A DNA stretch of 18,797 bases from Dictyocoela muelleri. Taxonomy: Eukaryota; Microsporidia. Position 1 is the first letter of the stretch; each line of letters starts with the position of its first letter. Of this stretch, positions 1 to 8,270 are shown one piece after another. The stretch spans positions 1-18,797 of the forward strand of contig SDVU01000163.1 of NCBI GenBank assembly GCA_016256075.1, given 5' to 3'. The notes under the pieces were generated by a model that saw only the letters and a program-made list of their open reading frames with translations, was not told the origin of the DNA and ran no database searches. The position numbers were made by a program, and so were the translations under genes.

Positions 1-505
1 TCACCAAGAGAATCAGAAAGATTAAGTGATTAAAAAAATCGACTTTTTAATGAATAAAAAAAACGACACCGACTGTACCTCTAATAAAATTTATAAATTT
101 GCATCTGTAAAGTCTTACCGTAGCAAATATTGCACTATTTCGTTTTATATGACTCCTTTAGGTTGTAAAGAATACTCAGCGTTGCACAAGTGATCTTCAT
201 TTTAATCATATCTTTGTTTTTTTTGTTTGCTATTTTCTATTGATAAATTTCTCAGTAATTTTACTTTATGTTTTTGATTAATCCGGATGAAAATGCCAGT
301 TTCGACAAAGCCGGGCGCAGCCGTAATATAATAAAAAATGAAATACGGTTGCCCAAGTATTGAACAAAAAAAATAACCAAAAAAATATTTATCAGATAAA
401 ATCACGATATGAAAATTTCTTCCCAATCTAAACCCGCATATGTCGAAAATAGCAATCCATTCGAAATCCGAAATTTTCCAAAAAACTACTATGCTATCTG
501 TTTAC
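1..505. other. Gene-poor left flank
   Basis: No gene can be supported here. A plus-strand open stretch (29-193) ends in a lysine-, serine- and tyrosine-rich tail that I do not recognise and that is too short to call. The 74-codon minus-strand frame at 202-426 has no recognisable motif and typical chance composition. A small GC-rich patch lies at about 308-322. The sequence runs up to the foldback element at 506. Confidence 0.5.
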
Positions 506-513
506 AGGGTTTT

Positions 514-789
514 TCATATTTATAGACCCCCTTTTCCATATTTATATACCCCTTTTACCATAGTTATAGACCCCCTTTTTCATAGTTATAGACCCCTTTT
601 TATATTTATAGACCCCTTCATAGTTATAGACCCCCACTTTCAATAGTTATATACCACCTTTTTCAGAGTTATAGGCCACTTTTTTCATAGTTATAGGCCC
701 CCCTTTTCAGAGTTATAGACCACTTTTTTCAGAGATATAGACCCCTTTTTTCAGAGTTATAGACCCAGTTTTCCATAGTTGTAGACCCA
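514..789 (+). repeat. Left array of ~21-bp units
   Basis: About 13 imperfect tandem copies of a 21-22 bp unit with core AGTTATAGACCCCTTTTT. The unit middle alternates between CATAG and CAGAG. The region is open in one frame (440-646), but that only reflects the repeat composition and is not a gene. Confidence 0.9.
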
Positions 790-1456
790 TTTAAATATTT
801 TCACAAATAAGTCCACACAAATAATACCTATTAATCCCGAAAACGTTTAAATGTCAGTACTACCCAGTTAGCAGCGAGATTTGACGCGAGGAGATAAAAA
901 ATAAAATATACGCTAAGAATAATTTCAGTATAAACGCCAATAGTTTTCGATTTTAAATAATATTAAGTTACATAAAAATTTAATATTATTTAAATCCAAA
1001 AAGATATTTGTGTTAGTACTAAATCGCTTTGAGACCACTGTAAAATTAGTATGAAAAAAAACACAAACCAAATTCTAATATACTAATCTTTATAAAGTTC
1101 AATAAAAATGACTTTTTTGAAAAAAATTAATTTATACTTTTTATTTACCCCATTAGAAAAAAAAATAAAACCCCAATCCAGAATTTTTGAACTACAAATA
1201 ATCGGTTATCAGTGTTTTTTTGGGATATTGTATTCCTAAATTCTACTACGGCTTAAAAGGGGTCAATACAAGAATTTATATTGCAATTTTTCATAGTATA
1301 TTTCAAATTATTTTAACCAATAAAAATGATAATGAACAAGTTAATACCGACATTTCATTTGGGCTGATATTTATATGTATTTTATTAGGAGTGCCTATTT
1401 TTGTATAAATATTTAAAAAAAGTATCAAAAATTTCGTAAAATATTTTATATTCCGG
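790..1456. other. Foldback core, no gene recognised
   Basis: This is the AT-rich spacer between the two repeat arms. It contains a 62-codon plus-strand frame (1220-1408) with a hydrophobic C-terminal half (about residues 45-62). No domain is recognisable and no start context stands out, so I do not call it a gene. A membrane peptide cannot be excluded. Confidence 0.5.
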
Positions 1457-1799
1457 TAAATCGAGTCTATAACTCCGTTAAATTGTGTCTATAACTCCGT
1501 TAAATTGTATCTATATCTCCAAAAAACTGTTTTTATAACCATTGAAAAAGGGTCTATAACTATGAAAAAAAGGGGTCTAAAACTATGAAAAAAGGGTTCT
1601 ATAACTCTGAAAAAGTGGTCTATAACTCTTAAAAAGGGGCTTATAACTATGATTAAAGTGGCCTATAACTCTGAAAAAAGTGGTATATAACTATGGAAAG
1701 GGGGGTCTATAACTATGAAGGGGTCTATAAATATAAAAAGGGGTCTATAACTATGAAAAAGGGAGTCTATAACTATGGCAAAGGAGTATATAACTATTA
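1457..1799 (-). repeat. Right array of ~21-bp units (inverted)
   Basis: About 16 tandem units, reverse complement of the left array, with core AAAAAGGGGTCTATAACTAT. The innermost three or four units (1457-1540) belong to a variant class containing TAAATTGTGTCTATAACTCC that has no counterpart in the left arm. The right arm has therefore expanded inward, or the left arm has lost units. Confidence 0.9.
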
Positions 1800-1935
1800 A
1801 AAACCCAATAATCACAAAACGACTCACTGCACAAAACGACCACGTTAAATTAAATATAAAAATTTAAAAAATTAATTTTTGATAATAAATTTTTATTAAT
1901 AGCCTCACATCAGAAACGACCCCTTTAATTTGCGC

Positions 1936-2950
1936 AATCAGGCGTTTCACCTTATTGTGGCTAAAAGCCGGATTTTTCGCTTCAATTTGTTTTTTTTTGA
2001 AAATAAAAAATAAATTAAAAATAAATTTTATAAAAAAACTAATTCACTAAAATAAAAAAAATAGAAAAAAATAAAATCAAATAAATTAAAAATAAGATTC
2101 CGAAAAAAATCAAATTAAATAAATTAAGCCATATAGCTCAGTGGCTAACACTCTCGAATGTAAAATTTAAGTATCGTGGTTCGAATTACGCCGGTCACTC
2201 TTTAATAAATAATGAGGGAATGACATTAAGCGGGCATAACTATATAATTATATTATAATTTTTAGTTGTTAAAGAGCGTATAGCTGATTAAGACCTGTTC
2301 TAATCTGGCAATGAAGCAGAAGGGACTCTCCTAGGTGTCGGGATGAGTGCGGCGACGCATCTAGGCATAAAGTAGTGAAAAATAAAAAATTCATGAAAAG
2401 CCACTAATTACCTGTATCCTGCTGAGTCATTGACAAAAGGAAAATCGCTTATACAGCCGAGCTTCTGGGTAGCTTAGGAAGTGAAGTATTTTCGGAAAAC
2501 CAAAAATGAAAGGTCTCAGATCCAAGGTAGGAGACAGCTCTCCGGGTTGGCAGCTATAGATGTAGTCAGCATGTAATATATATAAATAAATTAAAAATAA
2601 AATTTATAAAATCAAATTAAATAAATTAAAAAATTTATTTTAATAAAATTTATTTACATCTTAAATATTCAAAAAAAACTTACATGGTTTTTTGAATATT
2701 TAAGAATTAAATAAATTTATCAAAAATTCAAAATAATTTTTCAATATATTTAATTTGGTGTTTTAGTAAATCTTATTTTTAATTTATTTAATTTGATTTT
2801 TTTCTGAATCTTATTTTTAATTTATTTGATTTTATTTTCTAAATTTTTTTATTTTATTGAAAACGATTTTTTTATAAAATTTATTTTTAATTTATTTTTT
2901 ATTTTTTTAAAAAAAAATTAAATTGAGGCGAAAATCTGGACAGCCTGATT
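1936..2950. mobile_element. AT-rich foldback element, split by SINE A
   Basis: Without the SINE at 2128-2583 this is a palindrome of about 555 bp centred near 2682. The left arm (1936-2127, continuing 2584-2681) mirrors the right arm (2683-2950). The tips share AATCAGGC, followed by CCGGATTTTTCGCTTCAATT on the left and CCAGATTTTCGCCTCAATT as the reverse complement of the right end. The arms then run through AAAATAAATTAAAAATAAA-type sequence. The centre is a near-perfect hairpin (2660-2676 with 2688-2704). The arms differ by an indel of about 27 bp near the tips. There is no coding sequence. It fits a foldback or MITE-like non-autonomous element. Confidence 0.75.
2128..2583 (+). mobile_element. 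tRNA-derived SINE, copy A
   Basis: The 5' head is tRNA-like, with a perfect pol III A box TAGCTCAGTGG (2134-2144) and a B box GGTTCGAATTA (2178-2188, two bases off consensus). The body shares conserved blocks with the other copies: AAGGGACTCTCCTAGGTGT, GAGTGCGGCGACGCATCT, CTGGGTAGCTTAGGAAGTG, CTCTCCGGGTTGGCAGC and the tail GTCAGCATGTAATATATA. It is flanked by an exact 11-bp direct repeat AAATAAATTAA (2117-2127 and 2584-2594), read as the target-site duplication. It lies inside the arm of an older palindrome, whose mirror arm shows what the empty site looked like. Confidence 0.85.
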
Positions 2951-2999
2951 TTCGAGGTGATCGTGTTTAATTTTTAATTTTAAATATTTAATAGTAATA

Positions 3000-3667
3000 C
3001 AGTGTAACCTCCCAATAACGGTACCTCCCAATAACAGTTTCCACTTAATAACTGTTTTTTTTTAAAAAAAAATAGTTATCCAGAAGAGAATTTTTTATTT
3101 TACGACTTCCACTAACGGTTTCATGCGATTTTAAATAACGGTTTATTTTTTTATAAATGATTTATTCTATTATGGTTAGAAAAAATTAAAAAAAATATTT
3201 CGCAAACGTCTTACAGTTGATTGTAAAAGATATATACAATTCAATAGACGTTTATTGTGGTCTTAATCGTGTTGAATTTATCGATGATAAATTTTTTCTT
3301 AATGAAGTTGGATAAGAAATTGTTAAACTGAAATGCCTGGTAAAGAAGATGATTTGTATCTTAATGATCAGAATGATCAGTGTTCTTAAAATAACAAACA
3401 ACATATTTCCAAGCTTTAAAATATGTTTCTGCCTTGGAAGATTTTTTTACACACGCTTCAGAATTTTTTAGACCGTGTATTTAGTCTAAATAATATTTTA
3501 TCAAGGAATAAAACAAAAAGAAAGCCTGTTATGTTGGGATATTTTAAAAGATCAAATAAAAAATAATTAAATTTTAGCAATTTATATATATAATTTACTT
3601 GACCGGTATTTTTCAATACCGGTCAAGCAAAAAAAGTCTCCGTTAAAACCGATAATGGAGGTACACT
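3000..3667 (+). mobile_element. Decayed short pogo-like DNA transposon
   Basis: The left end reads CAGTGTAACCTCCCAATAAC after a TA dinucleotide. The right end, as reverse complement, reads AGTGTACCTCCATTATCGG, so short TIRs are preserved. The motif CCTCCCAATAACGG and close variants recur within the first 140 bp, as subterminal repeats. An internal plus-strand stretch (about 3387-3470) contains ALKYVSALEDFF, which resembles the helical C-terminal tail of pogo/Tigger (CENP-B-like) transposases. No DDE motif remains. A perfect hairpin, GACCGGTATT with its complement around TTTC, lies at 3601-3624. At about 670 bp, against roughly 2 kb for the family, this is an internally deleted, degenerate copy. 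The family call is moderate. Confidence 0.55.
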
Positions 3668-3885
3668 TTTTAATTTTTAATTTTTAATTTTATATTTGAT
3701 TTTTATTTTTAATTTTTAATTTTATATTTGATTTTTAATATTTAATATTTAATTTTTAATTTTTCAAATTTAATTTTTAATCGACGGTCTACTGGTCATT
3801 TTAGTAAAGTTGACCAAAAATGAATTAATTTTACTTAAATTTTTAATTTTTAATTTTTAATTTTTAATTTTAATTGTAGTATATG
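3665..3885. repeat. (TTTTTAA)n-type simple repeats
   Basis: Low-complexity TTTAATTTTTAATTTTTAA arrays at 3665-3780 and 3837-3875. They are separated by a short unique block around ACGGTCTACTGGTCATTTTA. The repeats abut the right end of the pogo-like remnant. Confidence 0.8.
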
Positions 3886-4247
3886 TCTCTGGTAAATGTT
3901 TTGCACTTTATAATTGTTTACAATTTTTATGTTAAATAAAAAAAAATAATTTTATTATCTGTGCTTACAAAGTATTTGGTATGATAATTTTTCGTGAATT
4001 GTTAATTCGCTGAATTCTTATTCCGCTGAATTCTTAATTTGCTGAAAAAAATAAAATTTTTTGGTTTAAGGCTGTTAAACCAAAAACTAAAAAGTCTGGG
4101 TTCAGTAACTAATGAAAATTCATAATATTTTTGTATATTATTATTGATTGTTATTATTCTATACACATCGACCTTAATAGTGGTCGTTTTTACAGCCTTG
4201 CACCAATTTTTGAACTTTAATGAAAATTAAATTTAATCAAATGTTGT
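3886..4247. other. Intergenic, short repeats only
   Basis: No gene is seen. It holds a small tandem repeat of CGCTGAATTCTTATTC type (about 4005-4045), a related sequence of which appears inverted at 6641-6665, and a hairpin TGGTTTAA/TTAAACCA at about 4061-4082. The rest is AT-rich filler. Confidence 0.5.
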
Positions 4248-4261
4248 AAAAACTTAATAAT
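4248..4261. repeat. Target-site duplication of SINE B (3' side)
   Basis: AAAAACTTAATAAT here matches AAAAATTAATAAT immediately beyond the SINE 5' end at 5871-5883, with one base deleted. It lies directly outside the SINE tail remnant at 4262-4274. The pair brackets copy B together with everything inserted into it. Confidence 0.6.
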
Positions 4262-4274
4262 ATATATTACATGT

Positions 4275-4859
4275 CGCGGATTTCTAATTCATAGAAATTT
4301 CAATTCATATAAATTTCAATTCATAGAGAAAAAAAATTAACCCCATAAAAATGAATTTCTTCTGGATTGTTAGTGAAAAAAGAAAAAGATGTTCTTGTTG
4401 TGGATGATTTTATTTTTACAGCGAGTAGACGATTTCCTAATAGAAAAACATACTGGTGACGTCAAACTTCCATTTGTACTGTACGTGCAACAACCCTAGA
4501 ACGGAACTTAATTAAAACTACTGGTATCCATCTTGGTGAAAGACCTAGACCTAGAAAAAAAGGTTTATGTTAACCAAGAGGAAAAAATTGCAAACCTTTG
4601 GATGAAATACCAAAATGGACAAATAGATCTTATAAATTTGATGTTTGCACTAAAAGAATCAATTAAATTATAAATTTAAATAAATTTTGTTTATCTTTCT
4701 TTATTAAATCTATTAAAACTTCAAATATTATACTTAAAAAAATTAAGATAAAAATTAAATTTAATTTTACTCTTACTTTTATTTTTAAGTTTAGAAACGG
4801 GGATAAAATTTTTTATTTTTTTTTCTATGAATTGAATTTTCTAGGAATTATATTGAACC
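4275..4859 (+). mobile_element. MULE-like element carrying a FLYWCH relic
   Basis: The element is bounded by an exact 9-bp direct repeat ATTACATGT (4266-4274 and 4860-4868), the target-site length typical of Mutator-like elements. Its inverted ends share a 25-bp stretch with about two mismatches: it starts TAATTCATAGAAATTTCAAT on the left and TAATTCCTAGAAAATTCAAT as the reverse complement of the right end. The left end adds tandem copies of AATTTCAATTCATA. The target was the tail of SINE B, so this insertion is younger than that SINE. It encodes a FLYWCH-type zinc-finger relic but no transposase core. At 585 bp it is probably an internally deleted derivative of a FLYWCH-bearing MULE. Confidence 0.65.
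4351..4666 (+). pseudogene. FLYWCH zinc-finger relic of a DNA transposon
   Basis: The plus-strand translation contains VLVVDDFIFTASRR, then KTYW, CTVRATT, and TTGIHLGERP. This follows the FLYWCH order: an LxVxxxxF core, YW, a zinc-ligand Cys followed by R-x-T, then a His-containing end. FLYWCH domains bind DNA and are common in Mutator-like transposases. The reading frame is broken: there is an apparent frame change near the start (SEKRK lies in another frame at about 4372-4386), a stop directly after YW, and another after GLC. The second ligand of the usual H-x-H pair is not evident. The context, inside inverted repeats with a 9-bp target duplication, supports transposon origin. It is not expected to be functional. 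Confidence 0.6.
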
Positions 4860-4941
4860 ATTACATGTATACATGCTGACAACATCCATAGCTGCCAATC
4901 CAAAGAGTAGTCTCTAACCATAGTCTTTAGACGATTGGTGG

Positions 4942-5233
4942 TACTAACTCGCTTTAGGAACGTCAGGAAATTTATGATAGCAAGAAAAAGAAAACATTGT
5001 GATATACCAAATCATCTGTTGTTTAATAATCCCGAAGTATTTTTTAAAAATTAGTCTTATATTTATAAATTTTCCTAATTTGGCTTTGTTAAATTAGGAA
5101 AAAGTATAAATATTTGACACTTTTTTTTAAAAAAAATACACCTGAATTATAAAACAACAGACGATTTGGTATATCAATATGTTTTCTTTTTCTTGCTATC
5201 ATAAATTTCCTGAGGTCCCGTTACAAAGTAAAC
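4942..5233. mobile_element. Foldback element 1 in SINE B
   Basis: The inverted arms are about 100 bp or more. The left arm contains TCAGGAAATTTATGATAGCA (4963-4982), then GATATACCAAATCATCTGTT. The right arm holds the complement of nearly the same sequence (about 5140-5215). The loop region around 5040-5125 is itself AT-rich and partly self-complementary (TCCTAATTTGG...AAATTAGGA). There is no coding capacity. The core AAATCgTCTGTT followed by CCCG and a T run is shared with the foldback at 17428-17752, which suggests a diverged common family. The exact outer boundary with the adjoining foldback is uncertain. Confidence 0.7.
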
Positions 5234-5493
5234 AAACACTTAAAAAAAATAAAAATCAATTTACTTATTTAATCTATTTAAATAAGAGAGATTATAAAAA
5301 AGTAGATATATTTGAAATTCTCACGTCATTTTAGATAGGGGGTATAATAGTCCATAAGATATAATCATTGTCTAAAATGATTCGTGCATTTAAATATCTG
5401 CAATTTTTTATAAACTCTTTTATGTAAATAGAAATTAGATTGATAATAAGTAATTTGAACTTAATTTTTTTAAGTAGGTGTTTACATTGTCAC
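5220..5493. mobile_element. Foldback element 2 in SINE B
   Basis: A second palindrome abuts or slightly overlaps the first. The left tip GTTACAAAGTAAAC (5220-5233) pairs with the right tip, reverse complement GTGACAATGTAAAC. The arms are about 110 bp and include CACGTCATTTTAGA and its partner TCTAAAATGATTCGTG (about 5320-5385). The loop is about 35 bp. A short CGCTTT repeat (4950-4955 and 5495-5500; longer match AC[T/C]CGCTTT) may be the target duplication of the combined pair of foldbacks, but part of it could belong to the arm. No gene is present. Confidence 0.65.
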
Positions 5494-5884
5494 CCGCTTT
5501 CTGGTGTTCCAATAATACGCACTTCCTAAGCTACACAGGGCCAGCTGTATACGCGATTTTCGTTTTATCAATGGCTCAGCAAGATACAGGTAATTAGTAG
5601 TTTTTCATTAATTCTTATTTTTCACTAATTTTTGTCGAAATGTGTCGCTGCTTTCATCCCCACACCTAGGAGTGCCCCTTCTGCCTCGTTGTCATATTAG
5701 ACCAGGTATTAATCAGCTATACCACCGGAAAAATTGTTTATACTTCTATACTATATAGTTTTTGACCGCTTAATGCCATTCCATTTTTATTTATTAAAGA
5801 GTGATGGCAACAGGATTCGAACATGATACTTAAATTTTACATTCAAGAGTGTTTACACTGCGCTGCATGCAAAAATTAATAATT

Positions 5885-6198
5885 AAAAATAAATAGAAGA
5901 CTTAAAAATTTATAATACAGTCCTTTCCGTGAAATTTTCTGAAATTGGGGATAAAAAAATGAAAAATTTAGAAAGGTTGGAAAATTCTTCGAGATATTCA
6001 TTAATTTCAAGCTACAAATAAATATAAAAAATAAAAATGGAAAATTTGGCGTGGTTGGAAAATAAGCGTGGTGGAAAATAAGCGCGGTGGAAAATAAGCG
6101 CGGTGGGCTGGATATAAATTTAAAATAAATTTGATTGGGTTTAAATGATATATTTACATAACATCACGTATTATCTCTTTTCGAGTCTATATAAAAAT
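5885..6198. other. Intergenic, with minisatellite
   Basis: This is AT-rich DNA between SINE B and the next foldback. No gene is seen. The only structure is the 16-bp tandem repeat at 6039-6110, annotated separately. Confidence 0.5.
6039..6110. repeat. 16-bp minisatellite
   Basis: About four tandem copies of GGAAAATAAGCGCGGT. The last two are identical, and the earlier ones differ by one to a few bases (GCGTGGT; TTTGGCGTGGT). The repeat is markedly more GC-rich than its surroundings. Confidence 0.8.
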
Positions 6199-6540
6199 AA
6201 AATTTTTGGTACTGAATCCCCCAAATTACCAGGTATTAGACCCAAAAGGGTAATCAAAAATTGATAAAAAATATGTTTTTTTATAAGATCTCGATGTGAT
6301 ATCATCGGAATTCAAGTTTTAAAAAATTATTCTTAAAATGAAAATATACATGGCAAAAAAATCTAATGTTTTTGATTTTTTTAAGAATAAATATTTTTTA
6401 CCGACCCAATTCTACTAATATCACGTCGAGATCTTTTCGGAACATATTTCGAGATCTTTAAAATGCATATTTTTTATCATTTTTTGATTATCCAGGATCT
6501 AGTTATTTGTCATTTAGGAGCTAAATACCAAATTTTTACA
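6199..6540. mobile_element. Foldback element upstream of the 425-aa gene
   Basis: The arms are about 140-160 bp, centred near 6370. The left arm runs through TAAAATTTTTGGTA, GGTAATCAAAAATTGATAAA, AGATCTCGATGTGATAT and AAATTATTCTTAAAA. The right arm carries the complements in reverse order, with AGATCTCGACGTGATAT as the diagnostic match. Arm identity is imperfect, so the insertion is not recent. No coding capacity and no clear target duplication were found. It ends about 300 bp before the start codon at 6835. Confidence 0.7.
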
Positions 6541-6834
6541 ACAAGCATATTTTTATTTCTTTCGTTATCCAAAAAATTTGTTCATGTTGATTATAAGAAA
6601 CTTGATTTTTTACAGCTAATTAAGAAAAAAAAATAATTCAACAAATTAAGAATTCAGCGAATTGGGACACCATGGTATTTTATAATATCAGTAAACAAAT
6701 TTAATATTCGTTCTTTAGTAATCGTCTACCCTTAACAGTTATAAAAAAAAATAATTAATCAATTAATTCGTTAGGTTCAAAAAAGATTTTAGAGAAATTA
6801 AAAAAATAATAAATTAAATCATCCCATCCTTTAA
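6541..6834. other. Upstream region of the 425-aa gene
   Basis: AT-rich sequence with no coding signal. It contains AATTAAGAATTCAGCGAATT (about 6644-6663), an inverted relative of the repeat near 4005-4045. The core promoter motif at 6821-6834 is listed separately. Confidence 0.45.
6821..6834 (+). promoter_or_regulatory. CCC-type start-proximal motif
   Basis: ATCCCATCCTTTAA lies immediately before the ATG at 6835, with CCC about 10 bases upstream, following an A/T-rich stretch (AATAATAAATTAAA). In microsporidia a CCC- or GGG-type motif within roughly 15 bp of the start is a known gene signal. It supports both the chosen start and the taxonomic guess. Confidence 0.45.
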
Positions 6835-8112
6835 ATGAAACTATCAGACTTCAAATTGAATACAATAGAATGCGCCAATCAAGAAGGCTTATATTTTGAA
6901 CATCCAAAAACAAAACTTGAAAAAACATGGGACAACTTACGACTTATATACGCAACAGAACAAAAAAACGAATCTAATTCAGAAAAATTTATGTCATTTT
7001 TAAATCTTGCATCTGCAGAACTTGCAAATAACCTGTTGGTATATTCTGATTGTCACCAAATTCCTGCTGAAAACCCACCTGAAAATAAAATTAGCCTAAA
7101 AATAAAAATCATTGATGAATTAGCATGTATAACAAACAAGGCACTTATCAATTTTCAAAAAGCTATCGATGATAAACGTCATGTTTGGAATAAAGTTATA
7201 CCTTATAAACATTTAGGACTTAATATAATCAATAATTCGGTTTCAATAGGAAGTCCAAAATATTTTATAGATTTAGACCACCTTGATAAAATTAATCATA
7301 AAGTTGATGATACTTATAATGATAACAAAGTTGATTATACTTATAAAAATTATAAAATTGATAAAATTGATAAAGATAATAATGATGATAAAGATAACAA
7401 AGTTGGTAATGTTTATAATGTTGATAATGATGATAATAAAAATAAGGATGATAAAATTGATAAATATAATAATGACGATAAAGATAATAAAGACTTAAAA
7501 AAAAATTTTAATAAAAATGATAATTTTAATAACACTTTCAATGATAACGATTCTTCGATTAAAATTGATGAAATTATTTGTGAAGTCAGCCTTTTCAATT
7601 TCAAATCAAAATTCTCATCAAAAGAATTTCAAAGAAAAAAATTTGAAAATTCAAAAATCGAAAAACATCTCAATTTTTTAAAAATCAAAGAAAAGTGTAT
7701 GATTTTTTCAAATGGTGATTTAATTGTAAAGATTTTTGTTAATGATAATAAAGAGGATAAAAATTTCTTTAATGAAGAAAATAACAATAACTTTGATAAA
7801 GAGGATAAAAATTTCTTTAATGATGAGGATAAAAATGACTTTGATAAAAAGAATAATTTAATTATAATTAATGATAATAAAGTTGCACGATTTGTCTTTG
7901 AATCTATAATAAACAATATCAAGATTTCAGAATTTGTAGATAAAATTTATAATTTGATAATTGCTACAATTGCATCTAAAAAGGGCTCTACTCCTAAATT
8001 TCTTGAATATGAAAATGATTTTTATTTCATCAATGAGGATGTTTATAGAATTAAACAACTTCATGGTAAATTTGTTATTTATAAAAATGAAATTGAAATA
8101 AAGAGATTCTAA
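6835..8112 (+). CDS. Unrecognised 425-aa protein, Asn/Asp/Lys-rich
   Basis: An intact single-exon frame starts at the first ATG after a CCC-type motif and ends in TAA. I do not recognise the family. Residues 1-145 are of normal complexity and probably helical (AELANNLLVYSDCH, IKIIDELACITNKALINFQK). Residues about 150-242 are a Lys/Asp/Asn-rich linker encoded by GATAAA-like hexamers. Residues about 243-300 are ordered-looking again. A second acidic/Asn block (about 303-349) contains a duplicated segment KEDKNFFN. The C-terminal 75 residues (FVDKIYNLIIATIASKKGS to the end) look folded and may be a small domain. No signal peptide or membrane helix is seen. AATAAA (8096-8101) overlaps the last codons as a likely poly(A) signal. 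The gene converges on Pch2 158 bp away. A role cannot be assigned. Confidence 0.85.
   Translation: MKLSDFKLNTIECANQEGLYFEHPKTKLEKTWDNLRLIYATEQKNESNSEKFMSFLNLASAELANNLLVYSDCHQIPAENPPENKISLKIKIIDELACITNKALINFQKAIDDKRHVWNKVIPYKHLGLNIINNSVSIGSPKYFIDLDHLDKINHKVDDTYNDNKVDYTYKNYKIDKIDKDNNDDKDNKVGNVYNVDNDDNKNKDDKIDKYNNDDKDNKDLKKNFNKNDNFNNTFNDNDSSIKIDEIICEVSLFNFKSKFSSKEFQRKKFENSKIEKHLNFLKIKEKCMIFSNGDLIVKIFVNDNKEDKNFFNEENNNNFDKEDKNFFNDEDKNDFDKKNNLIIINDNKVARFVFESIINNIKISEFVDKIYNLIIATIASKKGSTPKFLEYENDFYFINEDVYRIKQLHGKFVIYKNEIEIKRF
7285..7560 (+). repeat. Coding GATAAW-type microsatellite
   Basis: Degenerate hexamer repeats such as GATAAAATTGATAAA and GATGATAAAGATAA encode the Asp/Asn/Lys-rich linker of the 425-aa protein. 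The stretch stays open in all three plus frames for long distances, which explains the overlapping spurious open frames on both strands. Confidence 0.7.
7750..7823 (+). repeat. 26-bp direct repeat inside the coding region
   Basis: The 26-bp sequence at 7750-7775 recurs exactly at 7798-7823, a 48-bp offset (16 codons). It begins AAAGAGGATAAAAATTTC, encodes KEDKNFFN and keeps the frame. This is a recent in-frame tandem duplication within the gene. Confidence 0.8.
8096..8101 (+). terminator. Likely poly(A) signal of the 425-aa gene
   Basis: AATAAA lies 8 bases before the stop codon. Signals overlapping the end of the coding region are common in microsporidian genes. Assigned by motif only. Confidence 0.4.
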
Positions 8113-8270
8113 TAATCTTTTTTATAATTTATAATTTAATCATTCCTATTAATTTAGAATTTAATCATATTTTAATTTATATTTTTTAATTAATAGATTT
8201 ATTATATTAGATCAATAGATGTATTATATTATATTTATTAATCTACTCATATTTATTCTATTTTTATATT
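8113..8270. other. Short convergent intergenic spacer
   Basis: 158 bp of AT-rich DNA between the stop codons of the two convergent genes. It contains the AATAAA of the minus-strand gene. There are no repeats of the mobile families here, unlike everywhere outside this gene pair. Confidence 0.6.
8252..8257 (-). terminator. Likely poly(A) signal of the Pch2 gene
   Basis: AATAAA on the minus strand, about 14 bases after the TAA stop at 8271-8273. Assigned by motif and position. Confidence 0.4.

Larger units (their letters stand above)
506..1806. mobile_element. FB-type foldback element with tandem-repeat arms
   Basis: Two arrays of about 21-bp units, based on TTTTTCATAGTTATAGACCC, face each other across about 670 bp. 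The left array (514-789) holds about 13 units. The right array (1457-1799) holds about 16 and is its reverse complement. Variant units occur in the same order from outside to inside in both arms: a short unit containing TATATTTATAGACCCCTT, then a TATACCAC unit, then an ATAGGCCAC unit. The arms are therefore copies of one another, not independent expansions. Both outer tips carry GGGTTTTT next to the first unit. This architecture matches Drosophila FB and other foldback elements, whose inverted termini consist of short tandem repeats. No transposase is visible inside, so the element would be non-autonomous. Target-site duplication was not found. Confidence 0.75.
4262..5870 (-). mobile_element. 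tRNA-derived SINE, copy B, split in three
   Basis: A minus-strand copy whose 5' end is at 5870 and whose tail ends at about 4262. SINE sequence occupies 5496-5870 (head and most of the body), about 4869-4941 (3' block with GCTGACAACATCCATAGCTG) and 4262-4274 (tail end TATATTACATGT). Between these lie two insertions: 4275-4859 (FLYWCH element) and about 4942-5493 (two foldbacks). The head is diverged, with a degraded A box near 5855-5865 and a B box, as reverse complement, at about 5814-5824. This suggests one of the oldest copies in the window. Flanking 13-14 bp repeats support a single original insertion. Confidence 0.75.

Noticed and set aside
514-789. CRISPR-like array
   Set aside because: The repeats are directly adjacent ~21-bp units without unique spacers, and an inverted matching array exists. 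The context is eukaryotic.
2128-2200. SINE heads as functional tRNA genes
   Set aside because: The A and B boxes are tRNA-like, but the acceptor and T-stem halves do not pair and the anticodon arm is distorted. The same head always continues into the same 380-bp body.
5336-5352. Merlin end inside foldback 2 (GGGGGTATAATAG)
   Set aside because: Thirteen bases match the Merlin tip, but the match stops there, no partner end exists nearby and it lies in the loop of a palindrome. Chance is likely.
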